Below, piece after piece: positions 60,292 through 64,000 of a DNA stretch of 64,000 bases. The stretch covers positions 3,906,001 through 3,970,000 of the forward strand of contig NZ_JANADP010000001.1 in the NCBI RefSeq assembly GCF_024199945.1, read 5' to 3'. The DNA comes from Bradyrhizobium sp. CCGUVB4N. Its GTDB lineage: Bacteria; Pseudomonadota; Alphaproteobacteria; Rhizobiales; Xanthobacteraceae. The stretch's first letter is position 1; each line of letters opens with the position of its first letter. The notes beneath the pieces were generated by a model. It was not told the origin of the DNA. It searched no databases and saw only the letters and a program-made list of their open reading frames with translations. The position numbers were made by a program, and so were the translations under genes.

Positions 60292-60373
60292 CACTCTCAA
60301 TCTCCCACTTGGCCGCCTCCGTCACGCGAGAAGCGGCGCTCGTCCAACCCCGATCCGGGAATACGTCTCTTAT

Positions 60374-60391
60374 AAACCGACTGGGCGGTTT
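60374..60391. promoter_or_regulatory. TetR-type operator-like palindrome AAACCG-N6-CGGTTT
   Basis: AAACCG (60374-60379) and CGGTTT (60386-60391) are exact inverted arms with a six-base spacer, in an otherwise AT-rich stretch upstream of the porin gene. The form resembles operators of TetR-family repressors. No TetR gene is in the window. Confidence 0.5.
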
Positions 60392-60481
60392 GTAAATGGC
60401 GGAAATGCCACAGCCGGGATCGTTCGGTGGACGGATGACCAATTTGCCGAAGTGACCGTGCGCGGACGGAGAGCGCCGCCC

Positions 60482-61036
60482 TTAGTCGACAGCCGTGCGC
60501 GAACGGCGGTGGCTGCTCTGGAGCTCCGGATAGCCGGTCAGCATCAGCGTGTCGGACCGCACGCCCCAGCTCTCCAGGCGATCGAGGAAGCTCATGCCGA
60601 GCAGGTTGGTCTTCATCAGCCCGCGCGGCACGACGAGGGCCGGCACGGATTTCTCGACGAGATGGCCGACGGCGAGCCGGTCGAGCGTCAGTCGCGCCGC
60701 CTTGGTGTGGCCGCCGGCGGTTTCGAGGTCGACGTCATATTCTAGCATCTCGAGCGGCAGCCCGATCGCCTTCGCGGTTTCCCAGGTCAGCACCACGGAG
60801 GTGGCGCCGGTATCGATCACCATGGGTGCTGCGACGCCATTGATCTTGGCGCGCAGTGCGAACTCGCCGCCCTGGCCGCGCTGGATCTGCACGGCGGGGG
60901 CAGGCGCGGCCGTCTGCGCGCGAAAAATGTGCGAGACCTTGTGGCTTGCGCGTGCGATCTGGTCGGGATCACCATAGGCGACCACGGCGCCGGCCGTGGC
61001 GGCGAGCATGATGAGAACGAGCAGGAAGCGGGTCAT
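60482..61036 (-). CDS. Retropepsin-like aspartic protease, TIGR02281 family
   Basis: A 184-residue protein with an N-terminal hydrophobic anchor or signal (FLLVLIMLAATAGAVVAYG). The catalytic motif VIDTGATSVVLT is followed by LLGMSFLDRLESW, the second conserved block of the single-domain clan AA proteases, which work as dimers in the periplasm. The C-terminus carries a basic tail. It lies 28 bases after the DUF1289 gene stop, so the two are probably co-transcribed. Substrate unknown. Confidence 0.85.
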   Translation of the reverse strand: MTRFLLVLIMLAATAGAVVAYGDPDQIARASHKVSHIFRAQTAAPAPAVQIQRGQGGEFALRAKINGVAAPMVIDTGATSVVLTWETAKAIGLPLEMLEYDVDLETAGGHTKAARLTLDRLAVGHLVEKSVPALVVPRGLMKTNLLGMSFLDRLESWGVRSDTLMLTGYPELQSSHRRSRTAVD

Positions 61037-61064
61037 CGCGCGCCTCCGATGGCGCGCTGGCCGG

Positions 61065-61268
61065 TCAGGCCCGTTTCGACGATCCCGCGATCTGCTGCAA
61101 GCCGGCTTCCGCCATGCGCGTGGGCAGCAGCGCCATCAGCGCGAGCCGTTCGGTACTCTCCATGGCGTGCCAGCGCGCGATCTCCGGCAAGGTCCGGCCG
61201 CAGCCGAAGCAAAGCTTGGTCTTGGGATCGATCATGCAGACGGCGACGCACGGCGTTTCTTTGGTCAT
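61065..61268 (-). CDS. DUF1289 small cysteine protein
   Basis: About 67 residues with four cysteines in the DUF1289 arrangement: TPCVAVCMIDPKTKLCFGCGRTLPEI, then the conserved W-x-A-M-x-x-x-E-R helix (ARWHAMESTERLALM). The cysteines probably bind zinc or an iron-sulphur cluster. ATG 61268 begins right at the conserved domain; an upstream in-frame ATG at 61304 would add 12 residues. Function unknown; the family is widespread in Proteobacteria. Confidence 0.85.
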   Translation of the reverse strand: MTKETPCVAVCMIDPKTKLCFGCGRTLPEIARWHAMESTERLALMALLPTRMAEAGLQQIAGSSKRA

Positions 61269-61312
61269 CCGGACATAGTGGGGGATTGGCGGGCCTGTCC
61301 GCAAGCATGACG

Positions 61313-62908
<1,596 letters not shown>

Positions 62909-63046
62909 CAAGCAACAACGATTCCTGCCCGCGTCGGACGCGGGACTTCTGCATTGTCTATCTCTGGCAAGAAATCCTTAAGAGGTGACTTAAGGAGCTA
63001 AAGAATTACGTTAACCGGGCGTTAATTTTGATCCGGCTGCCGCCGC

Positions 63047-64000
63047 TCAGTGCAGCCACGCGTGCTGTGCGACATAGACCACGGCGCCGGCCAGATAGCC
63101 CGCAAGCGCGGGCACGGCGATGCGGCGGGCGTACCAGAGGAACTCGATCCGCTCGAGCCCCATGGCGGCCACGCCTGCGGCCGAGCCGATGATCAGGATC
63201 GAGCCACCGGTGCCGGCGCAATAGGCGATGAACTCCCAGAGGAAGCTGTCGGGCGGGTAGTGGCCGAGGTCATACATGCCCATGGTCGCGGCGACCAGCG
63301 GCACGTTGTCGACGATGGCGCTGAGCAGGCCGAGCACGACGACGATGACGTCCTGGCGGCCGATGGTCGTCTCCAGCCATCGGGCCAGCATCGTCAGGAG
63401 GCCGGCATGTTCGAGGCAGGCGACCGCGAGCAGAATTCCGACGAAGAACACGATTGAACCCATGTCGATCCGGGTCAGCGCGTGCGCGAGCGAGAGGGGA
63501 CGGCGCACATGTTCGTCCTTGTCGCGATGAACGAGCTCGCCGACGAGCCAGACGATGCCGAGGCCGAGCAGCACGCCCATGAAGGGCGGCAGATGCGTGA
63601 CCGTCTTGAAGGCCGGCACCGCGATCAGCACGCCGAGCCCGAGATAGAACATCAGATTGCGCTCGAACCGGTCGACGGCGAGCAATTCGTTGTCTCTCGG
63701 CGGCGCCGCGATGGTCTTGCCCCTGAGCGACAGGCTGATGAAAGCCAGCGGCACCAGCAAATTGACCAGTGAGGGCAGGAACACCGCACGCATGATGTTC
63801 AACGGCGTGATCTGTCCACCGATCCACAGCATGGTCGTGGTGACGTCGCCGATCACGGTCCATGCGCCGCCGGCATTGGCGGCGATGACGATGAGGGAGG
63901 CGAACAGCAGGCGATCGTCGCGCCTCGCGATAAGACGCTGGATCAGCGAGACCATGACGATGGTGGTCGTCAGATTGTCCAGGATCGCGCTGAGGAAGAA
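63047..64000 (-). CDS. nhaD: NhaD-like sodium/proton antiporter, C-terminal part
   Basis: The frame is open to the window edge, giving 317 residues of a protein whose N-terminus lies outside. FFLSAILDNLTTTIVMVSL and the mirrored LLSAIVDNVPLVAATMGMYDL are the paired D-N motifs of the ion transporter superfamily; IVIAANAGGAWTVIGDVTT lies between. About ten hydrophobic helices are visible. NhaD proteins exchange Na+ or Li+ for protons at the inner membrane; the substrate is inferred from family. It precedes the histidine kinase in the same orientation by 138 bases. Confidence 0.87.
   Translation of the reverse strand, partial: FFLSAILDNLTTTIVMVSLIQRLIARRDDRLLFASLIVIAANAGGAWTVIGDVTTTMLWIGGQITPLNIMRAVFLPSLVNLLVPLAFISLSLRGKTIAAPPRDNELLAVDRFERNLMFYLGLGVLIAVPAFKTVTHLPPFMGVLLGLGIVWLVGELVHRDKDEHVRRPLSLAHALTRIDMGSIVFFVGILLAVACLEHAGLLTMLARWLETTIGRQDVIVVVLGLLSAIVDNVPLVAATMGMYDLGHYPPDSFLWEFIAYCAGTGGSILIIGSAAGVAAMGLERIEFLWYARRIAVPALAGYLAGAVVYVAQHAWLH

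Overview
The window looks like a chromosomal segment of a high-GC alphaproteobacterium of the Rhizobiales, most likely Bradyrhizobium or a close relative. The grounds are the rhizobial-type rhamnose locus with its aldolase/dehydrogenase fusion, an Aap-type amino-acid ABC transporter, Omp25-like porin, DUF1289 and TIGR02281 genes, and strongly G/C-ending codons. The genus call is inference from gene content. About 60 genes are tightly packed, and most are solute transporters with matching catabolic enzymes.

Layout, left to right. (1) 1-4911: end of a ROK-family gene, a gamma-glutamyltransferase-like amidohydrolase, a fused dipeptide-type double ABC ATPase and a Gfo/Idh/MocA oxidoreductase, probably the end of a peptide or amide uptake operon. 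(2) 4960-15470: L-rhamnose locus, with rhaR-T-P-Q-S-K leftward and rhaD-rhaI rightward from a shared control region. (3) 15820-25849: one operon joining a carbohydrate/polyol ABC transporter (binding protein, two permeases, a 70-residue membrane protein, two ATPases) to a complete separate-subunit PTS dihydroxyacetone kinase (DhaL, DhaM, HPr, Enzyme I, a small putative DNA-binding protein, DhaK). (4) 25980-36520: a short-chain dehydrogenase, then a LacI regulator divergent from a sugar ABC transporter followed by two tandem isomerase plus Gfo/Idh modules, suggestive of glycoside 3-oxidation chemistry. (5) 36648-43740: an IclR regulator divergent from a polar amino-acid ABC transporter with two FAD amine/amino-acid oxidases and the stump of a third.

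(6) 43.87-58.63 kb: a probable genomic island integrated in dusA. An intact dusA starts at 58588. A second copy of its first codons, including 21 matches in a 23-base core, lies at 43869-43891 in the same orientation. Just inside both ends are direct copies of CGTGTGCAC. The cargo is an 11-kb leftward operon (M20 dipeptidase, Aap transporter with two paralogous binding proteins, M20 amidohydrolase, carbamoylase-type hydrolase, diaminopropionate ammonia-lyase), a divergent Lrp/AsnC regulator and a gamma-glutamyltransferase-like enzyme. Together these read as a system for importing an amide-linked, diaminopropionate-like amino acid, removing its acyl or ureido group and deaminating the product. 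No integrase is visible. (7) 58588-64000: housekeeping flank with dusA, an outer-membrane barrel protein, an aspartic protease, a DUF1289 protein, a membrane histidine kinase and a partial NhaD-like antiporter.

Recurring features: ATGA start/stop overlaps inside operons, and a stem-loop directly after five of the six binding-protein genes. Several clear operator-like palindromes are present (15637, 27893, 37425, 55443, 60374). I saw no tRNA, rRNA, CRISPR array or insertion sequence.
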